Positions 6,684 to 16,610 of a stretch of 51,618 nt of DNA are shown in pieces. The stretch spans positions 1 to 51,618 of the forward strand of contig JAFTSM010000040.1 in assembly GCA_017467305.1 (NCBI GenBank), given 5' to 3'. The number at the start of each line of letters is the position of its first letter. The first letter of the stretch is position 1. The notes beneath the pieces were generated by a model. It searched no databases. It was not told where the DNA came from and saw only the letters and a list, made by a program, of their open reading frames with translations. The DNA is from Candidatus Gastranaerophilales bacterium (GTDB lineage: Bacteria > Cyanobacteriota > Vampirovibrionia > Gastranaerophilales > Gastranaerophilaceae). The position numbers and the translations under genes are program-made.

Positions 6684-7319
6684 ATGCTTGGAATTGATTT
6701 GTTTGAAAATGTTAGAAATAATGAAGTTTTAGAGCTTTTGAAATGTATTGGAATTAAAACAAAGGTTTTCAAAACAGATGCAATTATTGTAAGACAAGCA
6801 GGCAAAATAGATTTTTTAGGTGTTATTTTATCTGGTAATGCAACTATTAGTAAGACAGATTCAATGGGTAATAAAACAATAGTTGAAGAACTAAAGATGA
6901 ATGATATTTTTGGTCATAATATTGTTTGTTGTGGTTTAGATAAAAGTCCGGTTGATATTATTGCTAATAGGGAATGTGAAGTATTATTTTTACCTTTTGA
7001 AAAGGTTGTTACACCTTGTGAAAAATTATGCCCATATCATTTGCAATTAATCAAAAATGTTATGAAAATGATTTCTAAAAGGAATTCATTATTAAATGAT
7101 AAAATAGATATTATTGGTCAAAAGACAACTCGTGATAAGATTTTAGCATTGTTGGAAACGCATAGAAATGGCGAAAAAGTATTTTCTATACCATATTCAA
7201 GAGAAGAAATGGCAAAATTTTTGCATGTAGATAGGAGTGCTATGTCGCGTGAACTATGCAAAATGCGTGATGAAGGCATTTTGCGTTTTCATAAGAACCA
7301 TTTTGAGATATTGAAGTAA
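6684..7319 (+). CDS. Crp/Fnr-family transcription regulator
   Basis: A 211-residue protein with an N-terminal cyclic-nucleotide-binding-like beta barrel (residues 10-115), a long dimer helix (about 118-145) and a C-terminal winged helix with SREEMAKFLHVDRSAMSRE as the helix-turn-helix. Cysteines cluster in VCCGLDKS and in PCEKLCPYHLQL just before the dimer helix. This Cys pattern is common in one branch of the family and may sense redox or bind a metal. The N-terminal FNR-type cysteines are absent. It follows the secreted protein by 6 bases, so the two are probably co-transcribed and end at the terminator at 7367-7398. The ligand cannot be read from the sequence. Confidence 0.88.
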   Translation: MLGIDLFENVRNNEVLELLKCIGIKTKVFKTDAIIVRQAGKIDFLGVILSGNATISKTDSMGNKTIVEELKMNDIFGHNIVCCGLDKSPVDIIANRECEVLFLPFEKVVTPCEKLCPYHLQLIKNVMKMISKRNSLLNDKIDIIGQKTTRDKILALLETHRNGEKVFSIPYSREEMAKFLHVDRSAMSRELCKMRDEGILRFHKNHFEILK

Positions 7320-7366
7320 ATATATGTTATTCTGGAGGGAAAATAAGTTTTACTATTCATATAAAT

Positions 7367-7398
7367 AAAAAACTACCAGCGAAAACCGGTAGTTTTTT
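7367..7398. terminator. Bidirectional terminator between the Crp/Fnr gene and ftsZ
   Basis: An 11-bp stem AAAAAACTACC / GGTAGTTTTTT (7367-7377 and 7388-7398) has a 10-base loop. A-tract on one side and T-tract on the other allow termination from both convergent genes. Confidence 0.88.
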
Positions 7399-7414
7399 AT
7401 TTATTTTGTTTCTC

Positions 7415-8584
7415 CTATTTCTTTAAGAAATCTGGAATATCAAGGATGTTACTTGCAAAATCATTTGTTGGTTTTGGAGTTACTTTTACAGAAGCACCAT
7501 TACCACCAAAGAAGTCTTCAACGTTTATTGTTCTTTGTGGTTCAGCTTCTTTTGCAACATTATAATTATCTACTTGATTTTTCTTTAATTCAAAACCAGT
7601 TGCAATGATTGTAATTTGAATTTCGCCTTGAATTTTTTCGTTGATAACAGAACCGAAGTGAACAATTGCATCTTCAGACACAGCTTCGTGAATAACTTGA
7701 GCAGCATCATTAACTTCGAACAATGTCATATCTGGTCCACCAGTAACGTTCATAATGATACCAGAAGCACCGTGAATTGAAGTTTCAAGTAATGGAGAAT
7801 TAATAGCAGCTTTAGCAGCTTCTAAAGCTCTACCTTCACCAGTACCACGACCAATACCCATTAATGCTGAACCAGATGATTCCATTACGCTTCTTACGTC
7901 TGCAAAGTCAACGTTGATTTCACCAGGAACTGTAATGATATCAGAAATACCTTGAACACCTCTTAGAAGAACTTCATCAACTACATTGAATGATTCTCTT
8001 AAAGTTGTTCTACGGTCAACAACTTCTAATAATTTGTCGTTAGGGATTACGATTAAAGCATCAACTGCTTCTTTTAATTTTTCAATACCTTGAAGGGCTT
8101 GATTCATTCTTCTTTTACCTTCAAAGCTAAATGGTTTTGTAACAACACCGATTGTTAAAGCACCTAATTCTTTAGCAATTCTAGCAACAACAGGAGCTGC
8201 ACCAGTACCAGTACCGCCACCCATACCAGCTGTAACGAACACCATATCTGCTTTACCGATAGCATTAACAATTTCATCTCTTGTTTCTTCAGCTGATTTT
8301 TCACCTTTTTCAGGGTTTCCGCCAGCACCTAAGCCATTTGTTAATTTGCTACCAATTCTGATTTTATTTTCAGCTAATGATCTATCTAAAACTTGAACAT
8401 CTGTGTTCATAGCCCAAAATTCAACGCCAGCAAGACCAGCTTTAATCATTCTATCAACAGCGTTTCCACCGCCACCGCCTACACCAATAACTTTAATATC
8501 TGCAGGTGACTCACCGTATGGAGTATTAAAATTGTTATTATTAGATTCTTTCTTGCCAAAAATGTCTGGAACAAAATTTTCCAC
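7415..8584 (-). CDS. ftsZ: Cell division protein FtsZ
   Basis: A tubulin-like GTPase that polymerises into the division ring. This 389-residue protein has the N-terminal Rossmann part with [14 protein letters not shown], the tubulin signature GGGTGTG (residues 122-128), the T7 synergy region, a Gln/Asn-containing variable linker and the C-terminal anchor peptide DIPDFLKK, which normally binds FtsA-like or ZipA-like tethers. The start is GTG at 8584, with GAGGG 7 bases upstream. Unlike many genomes, no ftsA or ftsQ gene adjoins it. It is transcribed alone and ends at the shared terminator at 7367-7398. Confidence 0.98.
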   Translation of the reverse strand: MENFVPDIFGKKESNNNNFNTPYGESPADIKVIGVGGGGGNAVDRMIKAGLAGVEFWAMNTDVQVLDRSLAENKIRIGSKLTNGLGAGGNPEKGEKSAEETRDEIVNAIGKADMVFVTAGMGGGTGTGAAPVVARIAKELGALTIGVVTKPFSFEGKRRMNQALQGIEKLKEAVDALIVIPNDKLLEVVDRRTTLRESFNVVDEVLLRGVQGISDIITVPGEINVDFADVRSVMESSGSALMGIGRGTGEGRALEAAKAAINSPLLETSIHGASGIIMNVTGGPDMTLFEVNDAAQVIHEAVSEDAIVHFGSVINEKIQGEIQITIIATGFELKKNQVDNYNVAKEAEPQRTINVEDFFGGNGASVKVTPKPTNDFASNILDIPDFLKK

Positions 8585-8738
8585 TTATTCGCCCTCTTTT
8601 TATTCTATTACTTTTCGTCTTGTCCGATTTTCCACTGGTTACATGGGTTTCATCGTATGTTAACTTATTAATATACTATTGTAAATGTCATGAATAGTAA
8701 AGAAAAAAAGCATGAAAAATTAATATATGTTTATAAAA

Positions 8739-9278
8739 TTACATTTCTTTATTTGCTTTGCCAATTATATTTGCAGCATTAGTTAAATTTTGTGCAATAT
8801 CGTGATACAAATTTGTTTCTTCACCATAGGGAACTGTCGTATTCATTAATTCATCAACGTTTTGAGTTATATCATTTAATTTTTCTACTGTTTTTTGAAT
8901 ACGTTGTTTCTTCCCTTTTAAAAAGAAATAATTAACGAGTGGTGTTGTTGTTACAAAAAATTCAACTCCTTTTTTTATGTTTTCGAACAAAGGATTTTGT
9001 TCTTTCTCCACAAAAAAGTTTTGGTTTGCCTCTGGCTTTTTAATATCCATAGCTTCATCTGGTAAATAATCAGTATCCATTGTATTTAAACGTTTACTTT
9101 TTCTTTTTCTTCTAATTGGATTAGTTATCTTTTTTTCTGGCTCTCTTGCACCAAATTCGGGTGCAAAAATATTAGATTGTAACAGTTGATTTTCGCTATC
9201 GACTGCCATTTTTATGTTATTACCAGTGTTTCTTGTATAAAAATTTACTGGCTGATTAAATCCGTTAGAAATTTCCAT
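8739..9278 (-). CDS. Hypothetical protein (179 aa)
   Basis: I do not recognise this protein. Residues 1-50 are polar and probably disordered. A basic patch (IRRKRKSKR) lies near residue 55. Residues 100-125 include a short hydrophobic stretch (VEFFVTTTPLVNYFFL), too polar for a confident membrane helix. The C-terminal 55 residues look helical. The gene stands between ftsZ and the glycosyltransferase cluster on the same strand, with about 70-150 base gaps on either side, so it may be independent. No clear Shine-Dalgarno is visible before the ATG. Confidence 0.55.
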   Translation of the reverse strand: MEISNGFNQPVNFYTRNTGNNIKMAVDSENQLLQSNIFAPEFGAREPEKKITNPIRRKRKSKRLNTMDTDYLPDEAMDIKKPEANQNFFVEKEQNPLFENIKKGVEFFVTTTPLVNYFFLKGKKQRIQKTVEKLNDITQNVDELMNTTVPYGEETNLYHDIAQNLTNAANIIGKANKEM

Positions 9279-9349
9279 AGCTACAATCTTCCCATAGTAT
9301 AATTATAACTTTTAGGAAAATTTTGTTACCGTTTAAATGTATGAATTTT

Positions 9350-10849
9350 TTATACTAAACTAACATTCTTTAATTCTGGATACTTCGCACAAAGCATATT
9401 GTATTCATCTTGAGTTAAATTTGTATCCTTTATAGATTGAACCATATTACTATAATATTCAGACTTAAATTCATCCTTTATCATGCTGTAATAATAAAGA
9501 ATATTATGGATTTTATAAGTTAAAAAATCCTCTCTTAAAAGATTAAAAGTATTTGTTTCTTTCATCAGATTTTCAACAATATCAAAGATTTCAATATGGT
9601 CAATTAAACGTCTATTATTATCAGTTAGAACAGAGCCTTCACGATTAAATCTATAAACATATAATTTTTCCCTAATAAAGAAAATCTTTTCTGCCGTCAA
9701 TAAAGTTCCAAAAATAACCTTATGGTCTTCAAAATCTAAACCTTCAGCAAATTCAATATTATGTTTATCAAATAATTCTTTTGTATAAAGCTTATTCCAA
9801 ACGCACATTGGATAACTAAACGGGGATAAATCCCTCCAATTGAAAACTCTATCATCAATGATATTTTCAAAATTCGCATCAACGAAATATGGGAACGGAG
9901 CACTAACCGCATTTTTTTCATCATAGCCGTCTGGCATACACATAGCAATATCAAGGTCTTTTTCTTTAATCAAATTATAAAGACGTTCAAACATGTTTGG
10001 TTTTACCCAATCATCTGGATCAACAAAACCAATACATTCACCTGTTGCAAGTCTTAGACCATCATTTCTAGCTGCGCCTGTACCTTTATTTTCTTTGTGT
10101 ATAACTTTTATGCGATTATCTTTAGCTTTGTATTCTTCTAAAATCTCATAACTATCGTCAACAGAACCATCATTAACACAAATAATCTCAATTTCTTTTA
10201 ATGTTTGGTTAATCAAGCTATCTAATGATTGTCTTAAATATTTACCAACATTATAAACTGGCAAAATAATGGATACTTTTGGAATACCAGAAGTTTGCAC
10301 TTGAGCTTCAACAACTTCTTCTACAAGTTTTTCTATCTTCTTTTTAGGTTTTATCTTTAATTTTTTTTGTATTTTTTCTTGTAATTTAATTATATTTTTA
10401 TATGGTTTTAATTGTGCTTCGTAGTATTTTTTGTTTTCAACAATGTACATACTAAGTGCTTCTTCTTGAACTCTAAATTTATCTTCTTGTGCTTTTAAAA
10501 GTTCTTCATAACCTTTTTTAAGTTCAGAAGTTTGTTTTTCCAAATTAGCAACATGCCAGTCTTCTGTTTCTTTTTTGCGTCTTATAATTTCTTCTTCATA
10601 CCAATTACGTTGAGACTCAAGCTCTGATTGGTAATATTTTTTCAACGCTTCCATGTCGTTATAATGTTTTGTATTAAGTTCTGTTTGTAAAGAAAGAAGT
10701 TTGCTTTCATAATCAATTCTAAGTTTTTCTTTTTCAAACTCAAACTTAGATTTTAGAACTACATTTTCACTTTCATAAAATCTTTTTTGTGCTTCTAATT
10801 CTTGTTGAAACTTCTTTTCAAGATTAATAAATTGTTCGTTATTATCCAT
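9350..10849 (-). CDS. GT2 glycosyltransferase with N-terminal coiled coil
   Basis: A 499-residue protein in two parts. Residues 1-165 are a continuous coiled coil, rich in Glu, Lys and Gln with regular aromatic residues. A basic hinge (KIKPKKKIEK) follows. From residue 185 there is a GT-A fold family 2 glycosyltransferase: VSIILPVYN, the CVNDGSVDDS sugar-nucleotide site, GTGAARNDG, and the metal-binding FVDPDDW. Such enzymes transfer a sugar from a nucleotide donor to a growing glycan at the inner face of the membrane. Here the coiled coil is N-terminal, whereas the other cluster members have it C-terminal. The next gene upstream ends 7 bases away. It is the last gene of the cluster. Confidence 0.9.
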   Translation of the reverse strand: MDNNEQFINLEKKFQQELEAQKRFYESENVVLKSKFEFEKEKLRIDYESKLLSLQTELNTKHYNDMEALKKYYQSELESQRNWYEEEIIRRKKETEDWHVANLEKQTSELKKGYEELLKAQEDKFRVQEEALSMYIVENKKYYEAQLKPYKNIIKLQEKIQKKLKIKPKKKIEKLVEEVVEAQVQTSGIPKVSIILPVYNVGKYLRQSLDSLINQTLKEIEIICVNDGSVDDSYEILEEYKAKDNRIKVIHKENKGTGAARNDGLRLATGECIGFVDPDDWVKPNMFERLYNLIKEKDLDIAMCMPDGYDEKNAVSAPFPYFVDANFENIIDDRVFNWRDLSPFSYPMCVWNKLYTKELFDKHNIEFAEGLDFEDHKVIFGTLLTAEKIFFIREKLYVYRFNREGSVLTDNNRRLIDHIEIFDIVENLMKETNTFNLLREDFLTYKIHNILYYYSMIKDEFKSEYYSNMVQSIKDTNLTQDEYNMLCAKYPELKNVSLV

Positions 10850-10856
10850 TTTAAAC

Positions 10857-12275
10857 CTAATTTTTCTTTAAAATATTTTTTATTTTATTCTGTAATTGTT
10901 CTGATTTTTTGTGTAACTTTAAAACCATTTTAACCAAGAAATAATTATTTTCATAATAATCTTTCTGCTGTTTTAATGCTTCTTGATAATGTTGTTTTTG
11001 AGCTTCCAGTTTCCATTCATAATCGGCAGTTAATTTTTCAGTAACTTGTCTTACAGATTCTGCCTGCCAGGCTTTTAATGCATATTCTTGCTTAATGTGC
11101 TCTTCTTTTAGGTCTTCGTGCTCTTTTGTAAGAGTTTCTAATGTTTCTTTGCAATGATTTTCCCACCAAGCTTGGAGTTTATCTCGTTCATCTTTTGCTT
11201 CTAACTTATATTGTTCCAAGTATTCTTTAATTGCAAGAATATCTAAATTACACTTATGTTCTGCAGCTTTAATTCTTTTATTTGAGGTCTTATATTTTTC
11301 TACAAGAAAATTCCAAAAACCATAATATGAACGTTCTAAAACATTGTTAAACTCATCATAACAATAGCTTTTTGCAAGTTCTGCTTTATCTTCTTCTGTT
11401 AACTCAATACTTTGAAATAAAGCTTTCATCTTTGGATAATAATCTTCATAATATTTATCCTCTAGAAGCGTATATCTATGGAAAATATCATCTATTAACC
11501 AACTAACAATTTCTGCCTTTTTCTCTTTAAAAAATGGTGCTTTTTCTAGTACACGATAAGTTTTTTCAACCATTGGAATTCTGTCATATACTTTTTTATC
11601 AGAATTTTGCATGGTAGAAAAACTTCTATTTTGTCTATAGTAGTATGGTGCTTCCCATAAAATATTAATTCTATTTGCTTTTAAATATGTTTCAAAGAAG
11701 AAAAGCATATCTTCATAAATATAGCCTTCTTCGAATTTTGCACCAATATTATTTAAAAACTCACGTTTATAAATTTTATTCCAAAGAACAACGTTAATAT
11801 TTAAAATATCATCTTTAGTTTCTTCAAAAGAGAAAACATTATTCCCCATTCTTTCAAGGTTTTTTAGAGAATAATAGTCATCTGTATAAAATCTTTGTTC
11901 TTTATCGTCATACAACTGAGCTTGGCACATTGTGATATCTGTATTACCTAATTTTGCTTGATGATACATTTTTTCAAACATATCAAGTTCAACCCAATCA
12001 TCAGAATCTACGAAGCCAACATATTCACCAGAAGCAACTTCTAAACCTAAGTTTCTTGCATAAGATTGACCAGACATTGTATCAACATTTAAAATTCTTA
12101 TTCTTTTATCGTTTTTAGCATATTCTAAAACAATATCTTTTGAATTATCTGTTGAAGCATCGTTTATACAAATAATTTCTATATTTTCTAATGTTTGATA
12201 CATTAAAGAAGTCAAACATTTAGAAATATACTTTTCTACGTTATGAAAAGGTACTATTACAGATACTTTAATCAT
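10857..12275 (-). CDS. GT2 glycosyltransferase with C-terminal coiled coil
   Basis: A 472-residue protein. The GT2 domain fills residues 1-310 (VSVIVPFHNV, CINDASTDNS, YARNLGLEVA, metal site FVDSDDW, and the WNKIYKREFL acceptor-side segment). A coiled coil of about 120 residues follows, with many Trp, Tyr and Gln (KQHYQEALKQQKDYYENNY), and a basic tail. That tail region resembles the N-terminal coiled coil of the next gene, as if the two halves match. I chose the ATG at 12275. A TTG three codons upstream is the other option. The start overlaps the end of the preceding gene by 8 bases. Confidence 0.9.
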   Translation of the reverse strand: MIKVSVIVPFHNVEKYISKCLTSLMYQTLENIEIICINDASTDNSKDIVLEYAKNDKRIRILNVDTMSGQSYARNLGLEVASGEYVGFVDSDDWVELDMFEKMYHQAKLGNTDITMCQAQLYDDKEQRFYTDDYYSLKNLERMGNNVFSFEETKDDILNINVVLWNKIYKREFLNNIGAKFEEGYIYEDMLFFFETYLKANRINILWEAPYYYRQNRSFSTMQNSDKKVYDRIPMVEKTYRVLEKAPFFKEKKAEIVSWLIDDIFHRYTLLEDKYYEDYYPKMKALFQSIELTEEDKAELAKSYCYDEFNNVLERSYYGFWNFLVEKYKTSNKRIKAAEHKCNLDILAIKEYLEQYKLEAKDERDKLQAWWENHCKETLETLTKEHEDLKEEHIKQEYALKAWQAESVRQVTEKLTADYEWKLEAQKQHYQEALKQQKDYYENNYFLVKMVLKLHKKSEQLQNKIKNILKKN

Positions 12276-13476
12276 CTTCTTCAAACTTTCTTAATTCTGA
12301 ATTTTTAAATGGAAAATCAAATCTTATTTTAGTGAATATCCGTACATAAATTCTATCATTATCAAGATAAATATCCAAAAATCTAGGACGTTTTTTTATT
12401 TTTATAATTAGCTTTCTGTATTTCAAATAGAATACTGAAGGTTCTTTGTACAATATTTCAAGAACTTTATACATTGCTGTAACTTTTAATTTTTGTAGCC
12501 AAAAGTTATATGCTCCACCTTCTGCAAGGCTCTTAAATAAAAGATAATTATAAGTAAAACGACCTCGAACCATTGTTGAAGGGAAAAGTTCATTGTTAAC
12601 TAGCGAACTTTCATTTTTTAATTTTCTTGCAAATGCTGATTTGTATTTTGAATTTAGATGTTCAAAACGATAAATAAAATCTTCAACTTTTTTTCTAAAG
12701 AAAATATATTTTATATCTTCAAAATCTGGTAAATCTTTTACTTTGGAGTACATTATTTCCGCAACATCGATAACATTCAAAAATTTTTTGCCCGCCTTCT
12801 GGATAATAGAATTTTTACGATTTATCCTATAGTAATAAAGAAAATCACGAACTATTGAAACACGTTCTGTTTTAAAAAATATAGAAAAGAAGAATGGACC
12901 ATCCTCGAAAATTAAACCATCTGGAAATTCTGCATTACATTCATCTACCAAACTACGACGATATAATTTATTCCAAGCCATAACGCAAACATCCATTATA
13001 AATGGCTTTGTTTCTTTATAAGAAAAAGCTTTATTATCAAAAGTTTTATCGAAATATTCTAGTGTATAGTATGGATTTGAATCATCTATTTTTTGATTTG
13101 TTTCATCAAATTGATGAACTGCACAGATTGAAATATCTGTATTTAAAGTTGTTATATTTTTATACAACTTTTCAAGCATTGTTTTATCAATCCAATCATC
13201 TGAATCTATAAAACTATAAAATTCCCCAGTCGCAACCTTCATACCAGCATTACGAGCAGATGATAACCCACCATTTTTTTTATCAACTATTTTTATTCTA
13301 AAATCTCTTTTTTTATACTCTTCTAATATTTTTCGAGAGCTGTCTGTAGAACCGTCATTTACACAGATAATTTCTATATTAGAAAAAGTTTGATTAAGAA
13401 TACTATCCAAACATTTGGGTAAATATTCTTCTACGTTATAAACTGGGACAATTACTGATATTACTGGTTTTTTCAT
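12268..13476 (-). CDS. GT2 glycosyltransferase, paralogue A of a tandem pair
   Basis: A 402-residue family 2 glycosyltransferase without coiled coil. Motifs: VISVIVPVYNVEEYL, CVNDGSTDSS, GGLSSARNAGM, metal-binding FIDSDDW, and AWNKLYRRSL followed by FEDGPFFF. The C-terminal 100 residues are basic and helical, ending with a small beta segment. It is strikingly similar along its whole length to the product of the gene just upstream (13480-14673), so the pair arose by tandem duplication. The stop codon lies inside the start of the next gene. Confidence 0.92.
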   Translation of the reverse strand: MKKPVISVIVPVYNVEEYLPKCLDSILNQTFSNIEIICVNDGSTDSSRKILEEYKKRDFRIKIVDKKNGGLSSARNAGMKVATGEFYSFIDSDDWIDKTMLEKLYKNITTLNTDISICAVHQFDETNQKIDDSNPYYTLEYFDKTFDNKAFSYKETKPFIMDVCVMAWNKLYRRSLVDECNAEFPDGLIFEDGPFFFSIFFKTERVSIVRDFLYYYRINRKNSIIQKAGKKFLNVIDVAEIMYSKVKDLPDFEDIKYIFFRKKVEDFIYRFEHLNSKYKSAFARKLKNESSLVNNELFPSTMVRGRFTYNYLLFKSLAEGGAYNFWLQKLKVTAMYKVLEILYKEPSVFYLKYRKLIIKIKKRPRFLDIYLDNDRIYVRIFTKIRFDFPFKNSELRKFEEDD

Positions 13477-13479
13477 ACT

Positions 13480-14673
13480 CTACTTTTTCTCCAATTTAGA
13501 GTATTCAAACTTAAAACTAAATTTTATTTTCATAAACAAAACAACAAAAATCCTATCATTTTCATACCAAATGTCATATAAATTAGCACGTTTTTTCAAT
13601 CTTAAAATAAGTTTTTTATATTTTAAATAATAAATATTTTCTTCAGTATAAAGAATTTGCATCACTTTATACATCCATTTAACTTTATACTTATTAAAAT
13701 GTGCCTTTAATTTATGAAATCTATCTGCAATATCTAAGAGTCTTCTATATGCAAAAGGGAAATTATTCTCTAGTACTATTGGGTCAAAAGTTTTCTTATC
13801 AAATAAGAACTTCTTAGTTTTTAATTTTTTAGAAAAATCATCTTTATAAATAGTATCTATAAGGTCGTATCTATAAACAATATCGTCTATTTTTCTATAA
13901 TAAAATTCATATTTGATTTCATCAAAACATGATAAATCTTTTATTGAATTGTACATTAATTCAACAACATCAAGAATATCAATAAATTGTCTTCCACCTT
14001 TTTGGATGATTGAACCTTTTCTGTTTATTCTGTAGTAATACAAAAAATCACGAACTATTGATACTCGTTTTGTTTTAAAGTAGATAGAGAAGAAAAATGG
14101 CCCGTCTTCCCATATTAAACCTTCTGGAAATTTAGAATTACACTTATCGATAAAACTTTTTCTATAAAGTTTATTCCAAGCCATAACTGGAACATCCATT
14201 AAAATTGACTTTGTATCTTCATAAGAGAAAATTTTATTATCAAAAGAGTTATTAAAAAGTTCTAAAGTAAAATATGGAACAGAATCATCCATTTTTTGCG
14301 TTGTTTCATCAAACTGATGAACAGCACAGATTGAAATATCTGTATTTAATGAAGTTATATTCTTATATAACTTCTCTAACATTGTCAGTTCTACCCAATC
14401 ATCGGAGTCAATAAAGCTTAAAAAATTACTAGTTGCAACATTCATACCACTATTACGTGCAGAAGATAATCCACCATTTTCTTTATCTACAATGATTATT
14501 CTTGAATCTTTATTTTTATATTCTTCTAATATTTTTCTGGAATTATCAGTTGAACCATCATTTACACATATAATCTCAATATCTTTAAAGGTTTGATTAA
14601 TAACACTATCAAGACACTGTTCAAGATAATTTTCAACATTATAAACAGGTATGATAACAGAAATTTCAGCCAC
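13480..14673 (-). CDS. GT2 glycosyltransferase, paralogue B of a tandem pair
   Basis: A 397-residue family 2 glycosyltransferase with ISVIIPVYNVENYL, CVNDGSTDNS, GGLSSARNSGM, FIDSDDW and AWNKLYRKSF. Long blocks are shared with the neighbouring paralogue, including LYKNIT..LNTDISICAVHQFDET and FLYYYRINRK. Variation is concentrated after residue 230, where acceptor specificity would lie. The start is GTG at 14673 with AGGTG 7 bases upstream. The gene begins 1 base after the stop of the upstream gene, so translation is coupled. Confidence 0.92.
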   Translation of the reverse strand: MAEISVIIPVYNVENYLEQCLDSVINQTFKDIEIICVNDGSTDNSRKILEEYKNKDSRIIIVDKENGGLSSARNSGMNVATSNFLSFIDSDDWVELTMLEKLYKNITSLNTDISICAVHQFDETTQKMDDSVPYFTLELFNNSFDNKIFSYEDTKSILMDVPVMAWNKLYRKSFIDKCNSKFPEGLIWEDGPFFFSIYFKTKRVSIVRDFLYYYRINRKGSIIQKGGRQFIDILDVVELMYNSIKDLSCFDEIKYEFYYRKIDDIVYRYDLIDTIYKDDFSKKLKTKKFLFDKKTFDPIVLENNFPFAYRRLLDIADRFHKLKAHFNKYKVKWMYKVMQILYTEENIYYLKYKKLILRLKKRANLYDIWYENDRIFVVLFMKIKFSFKFEYSKLEKK

Positions 14674-14674
14674 G

Positions 14675-16606
14675 TTATTTCACCTGTTTATTTTGATATT
14701 TTTCAACAAACTTTTTCAATGGTGATTTCATCTCTTCTCTAAGAGTAGATTCGAAGCTCCTTATTTGCGTTTTTAAATCTTCAACTTCTATTCTATGTTG
14801 TTCTTCTCGTTCAGATAGAATAGATAAAAATTCAGCTTTTAAATCAGAAACTATTTTTTCAGTTTTAGACTTTTCATTTTCAATTCTTTTAATAAACTCT
14901 AAATTTAAATCTTTTCTTTGTTCTTTTTCTTTCTCTAAAACTGATGATACATTATTCAATTTTGTATTTAAAGATTCAATTTGTTCATTTATATATTTTT
15001 CATGTTTGCTTATTGCATCAATTACAAATTTACATTCTTGAACTACTTTATCTTGTTCTTTATTTAATTCTACAAAATTATCATGAACAACAAACGATAA
15101 ATCTTTTATATCATTGTATAATTCTTTTGATTTTTCTTTAATTTCAGTTTTTAATTCATCTGATAATTTATTTGTGTATTCATAATTCTTTGTAATATCT
15201 TCATACACCTTAGATATTTTTACATCAGTTTTGTATTCTGCTGTTTGAATTTTATCATCTACTGATGATGTGGCTTGTTGAATATTTGAAACAAGTTCTT
15301 CTTTTAGTTGATTTGTATATTCATAATTTTTAGTGATTTCTCCATATACTTTTGAGATTTTCTCATCTGTTTCACTAATTATTTTGTTTGATTTTTCCTC
15401 AAGATTTCTATTAAAATCAACTCGAAAATCTGATTTAAATACATTTATTTTTTCGTCTATATTTAAATCTTGTTTTATTTGATTTTTTGCTTCATTAACT
15501 ATATCTTCTGAATACTTATATACTTTGCTTAAATCATCATAAATAAGCCCAAAACGTCTATCTATTTCATCAATACTTATAATTTGAGATTGTAATCTAT
15601 CTTCTAATTTATGGATGTCTAAATACTCATTAAAAACCTTTTGATTAAAATCCTCAAAAGAATTATTCATAACAAGAAGATAACCTTCAAAATGATAAAC
15701 CTTTTGCCAATAATCATCTTCTACATTTTCGATTTCTAAATTTTCAAAAACTTTTTTCATCAAAAAGAAATATTCTTTATGATAATTTTCTTTTAAAAGA
15801 GTATATCTATGGAATAAGTCATTAATAATCCAACCTTGTATTCTTTGCTTTAAATTATCGAGATAATCAACTGACTTAATCTTCTCATAAGTCAATGAGA
15901 CCATTGGCAAACGGTCTAAAATTTTATCGTTAAACTGTTGCATAGTAGAGTTTTTACGGTTAACTCTATAACTATAAAGATTTTTCCATACAATATTTAT
16001 TCTTTTAGCAGGCAAATATGTTCCAAAGAAAAATGGTAAATCCTCATAAATAAACCCTTCTGGGAATTTTTCACCAATTTTGTTTAAATATTCACGTTTA
16101 TAAATTTTATTCCACAGGGCAACATTTATATCTAAAATTTGTTCCTTAGTTTCTTCTGCACTAAAAACTTTTTCACCCAAAGAAATCAATGGTTCTAATG
16201 AATAATAATCTGAAGATATGTAGTACTCATTAATATCATCATATTCACGCACTTGGCACATTGTTATATCTGTATCATCTGATTTTGCTTTTTCATATAA
16301 TTCTTCAAACATATTTGTTTCAATAAAGTCATCAGAATCAACAAAACCAATATACTCACCAGTTGCAACTTCAATAGCTCTATTACGAGCAAAACCTTGT
16401 CCTTTACGTTCTTCAAGGTCAATAATTTTTATTCTTTTATCTTTATCAGCATATTTTTGAACTATTTTTCTTGATTTATCAGTTGAAGCATCATTTACCA
16501 AAATAATTTCAATATCTTTAAGTGTTTGAGATAAAACACTATCTAAACATTGTTTTATATAATCTTCTACATTATTAAACGGTATTATTATTGATACTTT
16601 TGGCAT
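14675..16606 (-). CDS. GT2 glycosyltransferase fused to a long repeat-bearing coiled coil
   Basis: A 643-residue protein. Residues 1-320 are a GT2 domain (VSIIIPFNNVEDYI, LVNDASTDKS, GQGFARNRA, FVDSDDF, LWNKIYKREYL). Residues 340-625 are a coiled coil with three copies of a tyrosine motif: LIYDDLSKVYKYSEDIV, ISKVYGEITKNYEYTNQL and ISKVYEDITKNYEYTNKL. The same motif recurs in the proteins encoded at 16611-17810 and 18552-19706. The C-terminus (MKSPLKKFVEKYQNK) matches the end of the 17814-18551 frame. By analogy with coiled-coil scaffolds in O-antigen synthesis such as WbdD, the tail may assemble several transferases. That is inference. AGGA precedes the ATG at 16606. Confidence 0.88.
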   Translation of the reverse strand: MPKVSIIIPFNNVEDYIKQCLDSVLSQTLKDIEIILVNDASTDKSRKIVQKYADKDKRIKIIDLEERKGQGFARNRAIEVATGEYIGFVDSDDFIETNMFEELYEKAKSDDTDITMCQVREYDDINEYYISSDYYSLEPLISLGEKVFSAEETKEQILDINVALWNKIYKREYLNKIGEKFPEGFIYEDLPFFFGTYLPAKRINIVWKNLYSYRVNRKNSTMQQFNDKILDRLPMVSLTYEKIKSVDYLDNLKQRIQGWIINDLFHRYTLLKENYHKEYFFLMKKVFENLEIENVEDDYWQKVYHFEGYLLVMNNSFEDFNQKVFNEYLDIHKLEDRLQSQIISIDEIDRRFGLIYDDLSKVYKYSEDIVNEAKNQIKQDLNIDEKINVFKSDFRVDFNRNLEEKSNKIISETDEKISKVYGEITKNYEYTNQLKEELVSNIQQATSSVDDKIQTAEYKTDVKISKVYEDITKNYEYTNKLSDELKTEIKEKSKELYNDIKDLSFVVHDNFVELNKEQDKVVQECKFVIDAISKHEKYINEQIESLNTKLNNVSSVLEKEKEQRKDLNLEFIKRIENEKSKTEKIVSDLKAEFLSILSEREEQHRIEVEDLKTQIRSFESTLREEMKSPLKKFVEKYQNKQVK

Positions 16607-16610
16607 CTTA

